Source of the DNA: Thiolapillus brandeum
GTDB lineage: Bacteria > Pseudomonadota > Gammaproteobacteria > Chromatiales > Chromatiaceae
Length of the DNA: 7,459 nucleotides
Assembly (NCBI GenBank): GCA_011051425.1
Contig: DRLF01000468.1
Location: 1 to 7,459 of the forward strand
Direction: 5' to 3'
The notes below the pieces were generated by a model, which saw only the letters and a program-made list of their open reading frames with translations, had not been told where the DNA came from and searched no databases. Position numbers and translations under genes: made by a program. This document shows positions 1-6,562 of the stretch, piece after piece (positions within the stretch are counted from its first letter, which is position 1; each line of letters starts with the position of its first letter).

Positions 1-571
1 CGTAATCCGGGTCGCCGTAGACATCGTCCCATTTGCTCTTGCTGGTATCGAAATCATAGTAGCCGTAAGTGCCACCAACGCTCCAGGTCTCAGCCACGTC
101 GAAGCTGGCAGAGATGTGGTAATAGATATCTCCATCGGAGAAAGGACCATCGCTGTCAGCCTGGCCGTTGACAGTGTAGGCGATACCGGCTTCCAGGAAC
201 TTCCAGGAACCGGTGGCGCTGATCTCGGTAAAATCGGAATCATCAAAACCGGAAGTCGGGTAGTAGTAGTAGATCAGTCCCAGGTCGTAGCCAAAGTCGC
301 CGATCTCGTTGGCGAAGCCACCGTAGAAGTCAACCTCGGCACCGGAACCATTACCCCAGTCGATGTTGGAAGCCCAGGTACCCAGGTAGAAACCACTGTC
401 GTGGGCCCAGTCGATGCCACCGGAAATGGCAGCATCATCACCGGTCTGGCTGACACCACGCCACAGGTAGTTGGAAGTAGCGCCGATATTGGCAGTCAGC
501 TCGGCTTGTGCCATGGAAGTTGCACCCAGCAGAATGGCTCCGCAGGCGATGGCGAGTTTTTTGTTCATCAT
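1..571 (-). CDS. TorF-family putative outer-membrane porin (5' part; C-terminus off the left edge)
   Basis: Reading the minus strand from 571 gives 190 open codons with no stop before the window ends, so the C-terminus is missing. The protein starts MMNKKLAIACGAILLGA and has a Sec signal peptide with likely cleavage after the AQA at residue 23. The mature part opens with the pattern SNYLWRGVSQTG…AISGGIDW.H.SGFYLGTWASNIDWG (residues 33–73). This is typical of the TorF/TIGR02001 (gcw_chp) family of putative porins, usually a little over 200 aa. The rest alternates aromatic and polar residues rich in Gly, Tyr, Asp and Trp, as expected for outer-membrane beta strands. An AGGAG at 580–584 lies 8 nt before the ATG at 569–571, which favours that start over the second ATG at 566–568. 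Its substrate is not known. Family members often sit near glnK/amtB (from memory), and the promoter upstream here looks nitrogen-controlled, so uptake of a nitrogen compound is a reasonable inference. Confidence 0.88.
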   Translation of the reverse strand, partial: MMNKKLAIACGAILLGATSMAQAELTANIGATSNYLWRGVSQTGDDAAISGGIDWAHDSGFYLGTWASNIDWGNGSGAEVDFYGGFANEIGDFGYDLGLIYYYYPTSGFDDSDFTEISATGSWKFLEAGIAYTVNGQADSDGPFSDGDIYYHISASFDVAETWSVGGTYGYYDFDTSKSKWDDVYGDPDY

Positions 572-624
572 TGCAAATACTCCTGATTGTTTCGTCGGAA
601 TTGAAAGTGTTTGGCCTAGCATGA

Positions 625-641
625 AGCACATACCATGCCAG
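625..641 (-). promoter_or_regulatory. Predicted sigma-54 (RpoN) promoter of the TorF-type porin gene
   Basis: On the minus strand this reads CTGGCATGGTATGTGCT. Against the consensus YTGGCACGRNNNTTGCW it matches every specified position except two (C to T at position 7, T to G at position 13). It keeps the invariant GG (638–639) and GC (626–627) with exactly 10 nt between them. Transcription would start near 614, giving a 5' leader of about 43 nt that contains the AGGAG ribosome site. The call rests on the match, the spacing, and the fitting NtrC-like site upstream; no expression evidence is available. Confidence 0.72.
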
Positions 642-715
642 CATTGATATTTTCTTTTATTACATGAAGTTACAGAAGACCGGTCATTTCCTCAGGCAGT
701 ACTCACCAAACAGCC

Positions 716-730
716 GCACCAATTTGGCGC
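716..730. promoter_or_regulatory. NtrC-like binding site (upstream activator palindrome)
   Basis: The sequence GCACC-AATTT-GGCGC, followed by A, matches the NtrC palindrome GCACC-N5-GGTGC with one mismatch. Its centre (723) is about 109 bp upstream of the transcription start predicted from the sigma-54 promoter at 625–641, the usual distance for an enhancer-type site. It also lies about 125 bp before ubiK, but nothing suggests it controls that gene. Confidence 0.6.
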
Positions 731-745
731 AACTGCTGAACAGCC

Positions 746-760
746 CGCCCAGCTTGGTGC
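746..760. promoter_or_regulatory. Possible second, weaker NtrC site
   Basis: The right arm GGTGC (756–760, inside TGGTGCA) is perfect, but the left arm (746–750, CGCCC) matches GCACC at only two of five positions. The centre is 30 bp from the stronger site at 716–730, about three helical turns. That is the kind of spacing used for cooperative NtrC binding. It is listed because of that phasing; on its own it would be too weak to call. Confidence 0.3.
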
Positions 761-847
761 ATGCCTTGCCCTGCATTTACAGGCTGGACAAACGCTTCGG
801 CTGTGGTTTAGGCTGAACACCCGTCTCCATACCGGACAGCAGAAGCC

Positions 848-1099
848 ATGATTGACCCCAAGATCCTCGACGACATTTCCAGCAGAGTCAGCAACAGTCT
901 GCCCCAGGGATTGCAGGCTCTGCAGAGCGATCTGCAGCACAACCTGCGAACCGGACTGGAGTCCGCACTGAGCAAACTCAACCTGGTCACGCGGGAAGAG
1001 TTCGATGTGCAACAGGCCGTGCTCATGCGTACCCGGACGAAAGTCGAAGCACTGGAAAAACAGGTCGCGGAACTGGAGAAAATACTGGAGAATCGATAA
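848..1099 (+). CDS. ubiK: Ubiquinone biosynthesis accessory factor UbiK (YqiC/BMFP family)
   Basis: This 83-aa protein begins MIDPKILDDISSRVSNSLP and continues with an amphipathic helix (about residues 20–45). It then has the REEFDVQQAVLMRTRTKVEALEKQVAELE segment (about 49–79), a C-terminal trimeric coiled-coil. This is the arrangement of the BMFP/YqiC family; the E. coli member is slightly longer. UbiK is known to associate with UbiJ and to help the cytosolic Ubi complex make ubiquinone under aerobic conditions; it has also been described as a membrane-fusogenic protein. No strong ribosome site precedes the ATG (only a purine run, CAGCAGAAG), but the family-typical N-terminus fixes the start. 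It lies upstream of comM in the same direction, a common gammaproteobacterial pairing. The two are separated here by 180 bp holding a repeat element. Confidence 0.9.
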   Translation: MIDPKILDDISSRVSNSLPQGLQALQSDLQHNLRTGLESALSKLNLVTREEFDVQQAVLMRTRTKVEALEKQVAELEKILENR

Positions 1100-1102
1100 A
1101 TG

Positions 1103-1241
1103 TACCCCCCTCTCCCCCTGGGGGAGACGACTGCATGGATGCAGGAAGTAGAGCAACGCATGGAGCAGTTGCCGAGGGTCAGGGTGAGGAGGCATAAACC
1201 TTTCACCCCCTCCCCAACCCTCCCCTGCGAGGAAGGGGGTA
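1103..1241. repeat. G/C-rich intergenic repeat element with inverted repeats (REP/MITE-like)
   Basis: This element of about 139 bp fills most of the ubiK–comM gap. Its ends are inverted copies of TACCCCC (1103–1109) and GGGGGTA (1235–1241). Inside are a perfect palindrome TCTCCCCC-T-GGGGGAGA (1111–1127), a second CTGCAT-GG-ATGCAG (1131–1144), a third stem GCAAC…GTTGC (1153–1172), and ACCCCCT…AGGGGGT (1205–1240). On the minus strand it translates as G-E-G-W-G-G-G-E-R … P-H-P-D-P … L-P-Q-G-E-R. This is the signature of the widespread proteobacterial 'PHPNPLPQGER' intergenic repeats that cause spurious gene calls. Folded RNA from it could affect ubiK mRNA ends. Copy number in this genome cannot be seen from one window. 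Confidence 0.65.
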
Positions 1242-1279
1242 TTTGAGAGTTCTTCCACACTAACTGACCAAGGAAGGTT

Positions 1280-2791
1280 ATGTCACTTGCAACCACCTAT
1301 TGCCGCGCCAGCGTCGGCATTGAAGCTCCTCTCGTTACCGTAGAAGTGCACCTCGCCAACGGCCTGCCTGCCTTTGCCATTGTGGGCCTGCCGGAAAAGG
1401 CAGTGCAGGAAAGCCGCGACCGGGTGCGCAGCGCCCTGATCAACTCGGGCTACGAATTCCCGGCGAGGCGCATCACCGTCAACCTCGCTCCTGCGGATCT
1501 TCCCAAGGAAGGCGGGCGCTTCGACCTGCCCATCGCCATCGGCATCCTTGCCGCTTCCGGACAGATTCCTGCCGAAGCACTGGAGAACTGTGAATTCACC
1601 GGCGAACTGAACCTGTCCGGCGATGTGCGCCCCGTCACCGGCATTCTGCCCGCCACGCTGGCCGCACGGGAAAGCAGTCATCGCCTGTTTATCCCACGAG
1701 CCAATCTGGAAGAAGCCAGCCTGGCGGAAGGTATCGATCTGCATCCGGTGGAACATCTGCTGCAGTTGAGCAATCATTTGTGCGGACGTTCCCTGATCTC
1801 CCCGGAACGTATCCACGTGCCAGAGAACGGGCTTGCGGAAACCCTGCCCGATCTGAGCGAGGTACGCGGCCAGGCCCAGGCCAAGCGCGCCCTGATCATC
1901 GCCGCTGCCGGTCTCCATAACCTGCTGTTCAGCGGCCCGCCGGGAAGCGGCAAGTCCATGCTCGCCAGCCGGTTGCCCGGCATACTGCCCCCCATGACAG
2001 ACACACAGGCGCTGGAACACGCCATGATCCAATCCATCAGCGGGCTGCCTTTCGACCCCAGACGCTGGAAACAGCGCCAGCTCCGGGCTCCCCACCACAC
2101 GGCTTCTGCTGTCGCCCTAGTCGGCGGCGGCAGCAGCCCAAGGCCTGGCGAAGTGTCCCTGGCCCACCACAATGTCCTGTTCCTCGATGAAATAGCCGAA
2201 TTCCCCCGCGGCGTGCTGGATGTATTGCGCGAACCTCTGGAAACCGGGCAGATACACATCTCCCGCGCCAGCCGCACTGCAACCTTCCCTGCCCGCTTCC
2301 AGCTGGTGGCGGCCATGAACCCCTGCCCCTGCGGTCATCTTGGTGATCCCCTCAAGGCCTGCCGTTGCACTTCGGAGCAGGTGGCCAAGTACCGTGGACG
2401 CATCTCCGGCCCGCTGCTGGACCGCATCGATCTGCAGGTATCCGTGCCCACCCAGCCGGCGGAAGCCCTGTTGTCGGTATCCGCGAAGGAGGAAAACAGC
2501 ACCCGGGTGCGCAAAAGGGTCATGGCCGCCCACGGGATACAGCTCTCCCGCCAGGGTTGCAACAACGCCCACCTGCAGAATACCGCCCTGGAGCAATACT
2601 GCCGGCTGGATGAGCCCAGCCGCGCCCTGCTGATTCAGGCCATGAACAAGCTCGGGCTGTCCGCCCGCGCCTATCACCGTATTCTGCGCGTGGCCCGTAC
2701 CATTGCCGATCTGGAGCAGCAACCCGACATACAGCTCAAACATGTCACCGAAGCCATCGGCTACCGGCGCTTGGACCGGAGCGGGCAGTAG
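1280..2791 (+). CDS. comM: ComM/YifB-family AAA+ Mg-chelatase-like branch-migration helicase
   Basis: This 503-aa protein is full length for the family (E. coli YifB is close to this size). The N-terminal ChlI-type, Lon/S5-like domain spans about residues 20–140, with the family pattern PAFAIVGLPEKAVQESRDRV (29–48). The AAA+ core has Walker A GPPGSGKS (219–226), Walker B VLFLDE (299–304), and a sensor segment MNPCPCG (346–352). The latter with CRC at 361–363 gives a conserved four-cysteine cluster. A C-terminal Mg-chelatase-like domain follows (about 400–497), ending with SARAYHRILRVARTIADLE and EAIGYR. AAGGA at 1270–1274 lies 5 nt before the ATG. ComM is known in Vibrio cholerae as a hexameric helicase that drives D-loop branch migration during integration of transforming DNA. 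It is a cytoplasmic DNA-processing protein widespread even in species not known to be competent. It ends 18 bp before the convergent 2810–3478 gene, with no terminator hairpin seen between them. Confidence 0.96.
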   Translation: MSLATTYCRASVGIEAPLVTVEVHLANGLPAFAIVGLPEKAVQESRDRVRSALINSGYEFPARRITVNLAPADLPKEGGRFDLPIAIGILAASGQIPAEALENCEFTGELNLSGDVRPVTGILPATLAARESSHRLFIPRANLEEASLAEGIDLHPVEHLLQLSNHLCGRSLISPERIHVPENGLAETLPDLSEVRGQAQAKRALIIAAAGLHNLLFSGPPGSGKSMLASRLPGILPPMTDTQALEHAMIQSISGLPFDPRRWKQRQLRAPHHTASAVALVGGGSSPRPGEVSLAHHNVLFLDEIAEFPRGVLDVLREPLETGQIHISRASRTATFPARFQLVAAMNPCPCGHLGDPLKACRCTSEQVAKYRGRISGPLLDRIDLQVSVPTQPAEALLSVSAKEENSTRVRKRVMAAHGIQLSRQGCNNAHLQNTALEQYCRLDEPSRALLIQAMNKLGLSARAYHRILRVARTIADLEQQPDIQLKHVTEAIGYRRLDRSGQ

Positions 2792-2809
2792 CCCGGCAAT
2801 TGCAGGCAC

Positions 2810-3478
2810 TTACCGGACCAGTGAAGGCATGTAGTAGTACAACCTGAAACCACACAATACGATAGAGCCATCGTCTGCATAAGGCCGCCAGTTCAGTACA
2901 TAGCTGTAATTGTTGTAATCGATATATTGCACAGGGTCGATTTTATCGGTGGTCCAGTATCCATGCCCTCCGCTGCCTGAAGAGGTCATGCTGTATTCTT
3001 TCTCGACCTCCCCATTTAAATCATAAACAGTGAACCATCCCTGAGTATCAATTGTGGCATTGCTGTCCTTCACATACATCCTGACGTACTCGACCGCAGC
3101 CCCCTGGGGGAGAATCACTGGCGCTGTAAACACAGTATAAGCATCGCTTGTCGCCCGTATGCATCCACCTGCACCGGAAATAGCCTCGTAACCCACACCC
3201 CCCCTGCGAGGCTTGAAGACCGAGCCGGCCAGGCGCAGAGACCGCCGCGTCCCCGTCGTATTCGGGTAAGGCGAAAGCGCATCTGCCACAACTGCTGTCG
3301 GACTTTCCTCCGGCAGGGCTTCGGATGGTTGTTTCATTGCATCGTATCGGCCAACATCCCTTTCATACGAAACAAGCGGGTCAGACGAATTCTTATCAAA
3401 CATATCAGAGCCACAGACCATGCCGGACAAACCAACTCCGGTCAACACCCCCAAAACCAAACCATATTTCGTCTTCAT
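2810..3478 (-). CDS. Exported protein of unknown function with C-terminal beta-rich domain
   Basis: I do not recognise a named family for this 222-aa protein. It has a Sec signal peptide (positive MKTK, hydrophobic 6–21, likely cleavage after VCG at 23). Cys22 lacks a proper lipobox (GMVC), so it is probably not a lipoprotein. A charged, Pro-rich linker follows (about 24–90), then a compact domain (about 95–218) rich in Tyr, Gly and Asp: SGAGGC…APVILPQGAAVEYVRMYVKD…NNYSYVLNWRP…GSIVLCGFRLYYY. The 'LP-x-GA-x-V … YV' opening and 'SYVLNWRP … L-x-G-F-R-L-Y' closing resemble a beta-sandwich module often found in bacterial secreted proteins (from memory, unnamed). Cys106 and Cys209 could form a disulphide after export. 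GAGGTGG at 3483–3489 lies 4 nt before the ATG. It is divergent from the propeller gene at 3791 and convergent with comM. Base composition is visibly more AT-rich than its neighbours. Confidence 0.85.
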   Translation of the reverse strand: MKTKYGLVLGVLTGVGLSGMVCGSDMFDKNSSDPLVSYERDVGRYDAMKQPSEALPEESPTAVVADALSPYPNTTGTRRSLRLAGSVFKPRRGGVGYEAISGAGGCIRATSDAYTVFTAPVILPQGAAVEYVRMYVKDSNATIDTQGWFTVYDLNGEVEKEYSMTSSGSGGHGYWTTDKIDPVQYIDYNNYSYVLNWRPYADDGSIVLCGFRLYYYMPSLVR

Positions 3479-3539
3479 ACTGCCACCTCAAATCATCAAA
3501 GATAAGTCATACGATTCTGCATTGCTGATCCTCTGAATG

Positions 3540-3568
3540 AATACAGGGATCATTCCAACACTTTTCAA
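3540..3568 (-). promoter_or_regulatory. Candidate sigma-70 promoter for the 222-aa exported protein
   Basis: On the minus strand TTGAAA (3563–3568; five of six to TTGACA) is followed after exactly 17 nt by TGTATT (3540–3545; four of six to TATAAT). Transcription would start near 3533, about 55 nt before the ATG at 3478. The match is fair and lies in an AT-rich stretch where chance matches are more likely. Confidence 0.4.
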
Positions 3569-3790
3569 ACATAGCATATATGTTGCTTTTTATTGCTTAG
3601 TCCATAATTCTATCAGTGGATTTTTACCTGCCTGTTTCCAGAGTCACCAGATGCCGGCGCATGGATGACGGAAACCGAGATTTCCTGCTAAAACTGCCGG
3701 GGTGGCTCACGGTTTTTCCAGCGCGTTCATGGTAACTTTGTGTTGTGAAAAAACCAGGTCATTCCTCTACGCAGCTTTGAGGCCTTAGTC
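3569..3790. other. Rest of the divergent intergenic region
   Basis: The whole non-coding gap between the divergent exported-protein genes is 3479–3790. The half near the minus-strand gene (to about 3630) is AT-rich; the other half returns to higher G+C. I see no convincing promoter for the plus-strand propeller gene. An imperfect inverted repeat, GGTTTTTC (3711–3718) against GAAAAAACC (3747–3755), could form a stem with a loop of about 28 nt or be an operator-like element. A smaller one, GGAAA-N6-TTTCC, lies near 3670–3685. GAGG at 3779–3782 is the ribosome site of the gene at 3791. No small ORF or RNA gene is evident. Confidence 0.35.
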
Positions 3791-6553
3791 ATGATTCAAT
3801 GCCACTCCGCATACAACACCCGCTCTCTCCTATCCCGCGCAGCGGCCTGTCTTCTCATCCTTTTTACCCTCTCTGCCTGGGCCACGACCACCCGCCTCAG
3901 CGAAAGCAACACGGTTCTGGGGCGACAGGCTTCCTGGGAAAGCGATTCACCCTCCCTGTCGGCTGACGGCAAACTGCTGGTGTTCGATTCCTTTGCCCCC
4001 AACCTGGTGGCCGGCGATCACAACCGGGCTTCGGATATCTTCCTGCGCAACGTGGAAACCGGCAGCCTGTCGCGCATCAGCAAGGGGGTAAATGGTGAAG
4101 AGGCCAACAGTGGCAGCATCCGGCCCGTCATTTCCGCCGATGGCCGTTTCGTGGCTTTTTGCTCCAGCGCCAGCAACCTCGTGCCCGATGGAACCGCCGG
4201 CGGCCTTTTCCTCTACAATGTTCAGGCCGACACCATCAGCCGTATCGTTGTCAAAAGTTATTGCCGTGACATCGCCATTTCGCAACACGGGCGCTTCATC
4301 GCCTACCCATCAGAAGCTGCCGACCTGGTGGCAGGCGATAACAACGGCGTGATGGATGTTTTTCTCCATGATACGCAAACGGGCGTCACCCGCCGCGTCA
4401 GCGTTGACAGCCATGGCAATGAAGCGAACGCTTACAGCGGCTCCCCAGCCATCTCTGCCGATGGCCGTTACGTGGCCTTTACCTCCGACGCAACCAACCT
4501 GGTGCCAGACGACACCGAGGGACATACCGATATCTTCGTGCATGACACACAGACCAGCACGACTGTCCGTGTCAGCGTAGACGGTACTGGCAAGGGCGGG
4601 GACGGCGACTCCTACAGAGCGAGCCTCTCGGCCCAGGGGCGCTATATCACTTTCGACTCCAGCGCCAGCAACCTGGTGCCCGGTGACGGCAACGGCAATT
4701 CAGACATCTTCCTCCGTGACCTCCAGCTGAATACCACAGTGCTCGTCAGCAAGGATGCCAGTGGACACAGCGTCGCTGGGAGCAGTGGCAATCCAAGCAT
4801 TTCCGCCGATGGAAAGTTCATCGCTTTCGAGTCGACATCCAGATTGATCACTGCGGATACAAACGACAGCAGAGATATTTATCTCTATGACGTTGAAAAC
4901 AACATCAACTCCCTCGTCAGCATCGACAGCAACGGTCAGCCTTCCAATGGTGACAGCCGCAATGCTTCCCTCTCCGCCGATGGAAAGCACACGGCTTTCG
5001 TCTCAGTGGCAGACAACCTGGACCTGCTGGTGCCGGACACCAACGTCATGTACGACATCTTTGTGCGCGATCGCGCCGATACCGTTCAGACAACCCGCCA
5101 GAATCTGGCCACGGACGGACCCTTTCCCGCACCGCCCAATGGGCCCTGCTGTAACGACACGCAGATTTCCGCCAACGGCCGGTATGTGGTCTTCGATTCC
5201 CAGGCCGGCAACCTGGTGGCCAACGACACCAATGCCAACTATGAAGAATATTACAAAGGCATACAGGATATCTTCGTCTATGACATCAACGCGAAAGCCC
5301 AAGTTCGGGTAAGCGTTCACAGTGATGGCAGCCAGGCCGACTTACGCAGCGATCATGGGGCCATCTCAGCAGACGGGCGCTACGTGGTCTTCGACTCCCT
5401 GGCCTCCAACCTCGTGGATAACGATACCAACGCCGCCACGGACGTGTTCCTGCATGACCTGCAATCACACCAGACCAGGCGCATCAGCCTGGATCCCCTG
5501 GGAAACCAGCTGGATGCCGAAAGCGCAACGGCAGACATCTCCGCCGATGGGCGATTTGTAGTGTTCATCTCGGATGCAGACAACCTGGTGAGTGGAGACA
5601 CCAACAACGTGGAGGACGTGTTCGTCCTCGACCTCCAGACCGGCCATTACCAGCGCGTGAACATCAGCAGTTCTGGCGCGCAGGTAACCGAAACCAGCAA
5701 CTACACTTATGCTCCGGCCATCTCCAGTGACGGTCGTTACGTGGTTTTTCAGTCCGCTGCCGACAACCTAGTCGCGGACGACAGCAACGGCGTCACCGAT
5801 ATTTTCGTCCACGATCTTCAGCAGGAAAAAACCTGGCGGGTGAGCGTCGCCAATGACGGCAGCCAGGCAAACGCTCAAAGCGCTTACCCGGTCATATCCG
5901 ATGATGGCCGCTATATTGCCTTTGCTTCCCGGGCCAGCAACCTGGCGCCTGGTGGTGATTTCAACGATGCTCTCGACATCTTTCTCTATGACCTGGTCAA
6001 CAAGACCCTTGACTTGGTCAGCCAGAGCAGCGACGGGTATATTGGCAATGATCACAGCACCTATCCCAGTATCTCGTCTGACGGGCGCTATGTGAGCTTC
6101 CATTCCCGCGCAAGCAACCTGGTTCCAGACGACTGGAACCGGCGTAGCGATATTTTCCTGCGTGACATGCAAGCCGGCACCACTATCCGCACCAGCGCAA
6201 ACAATGCGGGTACGGGTGGAAATGATGACAGCTGGAGCGCCGCCGTGACCACAGTGAATGGCGAACCCGTGGTCGCCTTCGCCTCCAACGCTAAGAACCT
6301 CACGCCCGACATCGGTGCCCTGACCGAACTCTTCCTCTACCAGCCCGGCGCCTGTGACAGTTTTTCGGTACTGCATACCACCACGCCAATCGTTGAGATA
6401 CAGCACTGGCAATGCGGCAGCCTGGAAGCGACCAGCGGCTTCGAAATCGGCGCAGGCGGTTACGTTACTTTCGAAGCGGACAGCATCCACCTAGGCGCGG
6501 CATTCCGCGTGCTGGAAGGGGGCACATTCCGCGCGCTGAAATCTGCGCACTGA
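3791..6553 (+). CDS. Large secreted beta-propeller (PD40/TolB-like repeat) protein, about 14 repeats
   Basis: The 920-aa protein has a Sec signal peptide (hydrophobic 17–30, cleavage likely after AWA at 31). Residues about 50–853 are tandem PD40/TolB-like repeats with core (I/L)SADGR(Y/F)VAF.S.A.NLV..D.N…DIF(L/V)HD.(Q)T…RVS. Core starts are at residues 56, 114, 163, 221, 279, 337, 394, 459, 525, 583, 644, 702 and 761, with a degenerate fourteenth near 820, so the period is about 58 aa. Fourteen blades would suit two seven-bladed propellers. Most repeats carry an Asp/Asn loop (D.NG..DIF), which may bind metal. The tail (854–920) has Cys855 and Cys875 and ends F.IGAGGYVTFEADSIHLGAAFRVLEGGTFRA. 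This resembles the short C-terminal beta module found on many secreted gammaproteobacterial proteins. GAGG at 3779–3782 lies 8 nt before the ATG. No catalytic motif is visible; binding or scaffold work in the periplasm or at the surface is inferred. Unlike TolB, it is twice the size and has no N-terminal TolB domain or tol neighbours. Confidence 0.9.
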   Translation: MIQCHSAYNTRSLLSRAAACLLILFTLSAWATTTRLSESNTVLGRQASWESDSPSLSADGKLLVFDSFAPNLVAGDHNRASDIFLRNVETGSLSRISKGVNGEEANSGSIRPVISADGRFVAFCSSASNLVPDGTAGGLFLYNVQADTISRIVVKSYCRDIAISQHGRFIAYPSEAADLVAGDNNGVMDVFLHDTQTGVTRRVSVDSHGNEANAYSGSPAISADGRYVAFTSDATNLVPDDTEGHTDIFVHDTQTSTTVRVSVDGTGKGGDGDSYRASLSAQGRYITFDSSASNLVPGDGNGNSDIFLRDLQLNTTVLVSKDASGHSVAGSSGNPSISADGKFIAFESTSRLITADTNDSRDIYLYDVENNINSLVSIDSNGQPSNGDSRNASLSADGKHTAFVSVADNLDLLVPDTNVMYDIFVRDRADTVQTTRQNLATDGPFPAPPNGPCCNDTQISANGRYVVFDSQAGNLVANDTNANYEEYYKGIQDIFVYDINAKAQVRVSVHSDGSQADLRSDHGAISADGRYVVFDSLASNLVDNDTNAATDVFLHDLQSHQTRRISLDPLGNQLDAESATADISADGRFVVFISDADNLVSGDTNNVEDVFVLDLQTGHYQRVNISSSGAQVTETSNYTYAPAISSDGRYVVFQSAADNLVADDSNGVTDIFVHDLQQEKTWRVSVANDGSQANAQSAYPVISDDGRYIAFASRASNLAPGGDFNDALDIFLYDLVNKTLDLVSQSSDGYIGNDHSTYPSISSDGRYVSFHSRASNLVPDDWNRRSDIFLRDMQAGTTIRTSANNAGTGGNDDSWSAAVTTVNGEPVVAFASNAKNLTPDIGALTELFLYQPGACDSFSVLHTTTPIVEIQHWQCGSLEATSGFEIGAGGYVTFEADSIHLGAAFRVLEGGTFRALKSAH

Positions 6554-6562
6554 GAACACTCC

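Noticed and set aside
191..210. Tandem 10-bp duplication TTCCAGGAAC x2
   Set aside because: It lies inside the porin gene and encodes ordinary beta-strand sequence in frame. Two copies of 10 bp are not enough to suggest a repeat tract or phase-variation site.
116..586. Plus-strand open frame of 156 codons
   Set aside because: It lies antisense to the porin gene, whose signal peptide, ribosome site and family pattern are clear. The frame's low-complexity Gly/Val/Thr composition is typical of a shadow.
692..1296. Two long minus-strand open frames over ubiK and the repeat (692–1258 and 808–1296)
   Set aside because: They are antisense to ubiK and continue through the intergenic repeat, whose reverse translation gives the familiar spurious 'PHPDP…QGER' peptide.
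2792..2809. Bidirectional terminator between the convergent comM and 222-aa genes
   Set aside because: The 18-bp gap has no stable stem and no T-run on either strand.
5768..6490. Minus-strand open frame of 240 codons within the propeller gene
   Set aside because: The repeated, periodic coding sequence of the propeller gene produces long antisense frames (several others occur at 3947–4288, 4700–4990 and 5003–5320). None has a ribosome site or recognisable protein features.
3791..6553. Idea that the 58-aa/174-bp periodicity is a CRISPR or a DNA-level tandem repeat
   Set aside because: The periodicity is at protein level. DNA between copies has diverged with synonymous changes, and there are no identical repeats with unique spacers.
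3791..6553. Calling the large protein TolB of the Tol-Pal system
   Set aside because: Only the propeller repeats are shared. It is about twice TolB's length, lacks the N-terminal TolB domain, and no tol/pal genes are adjacent.
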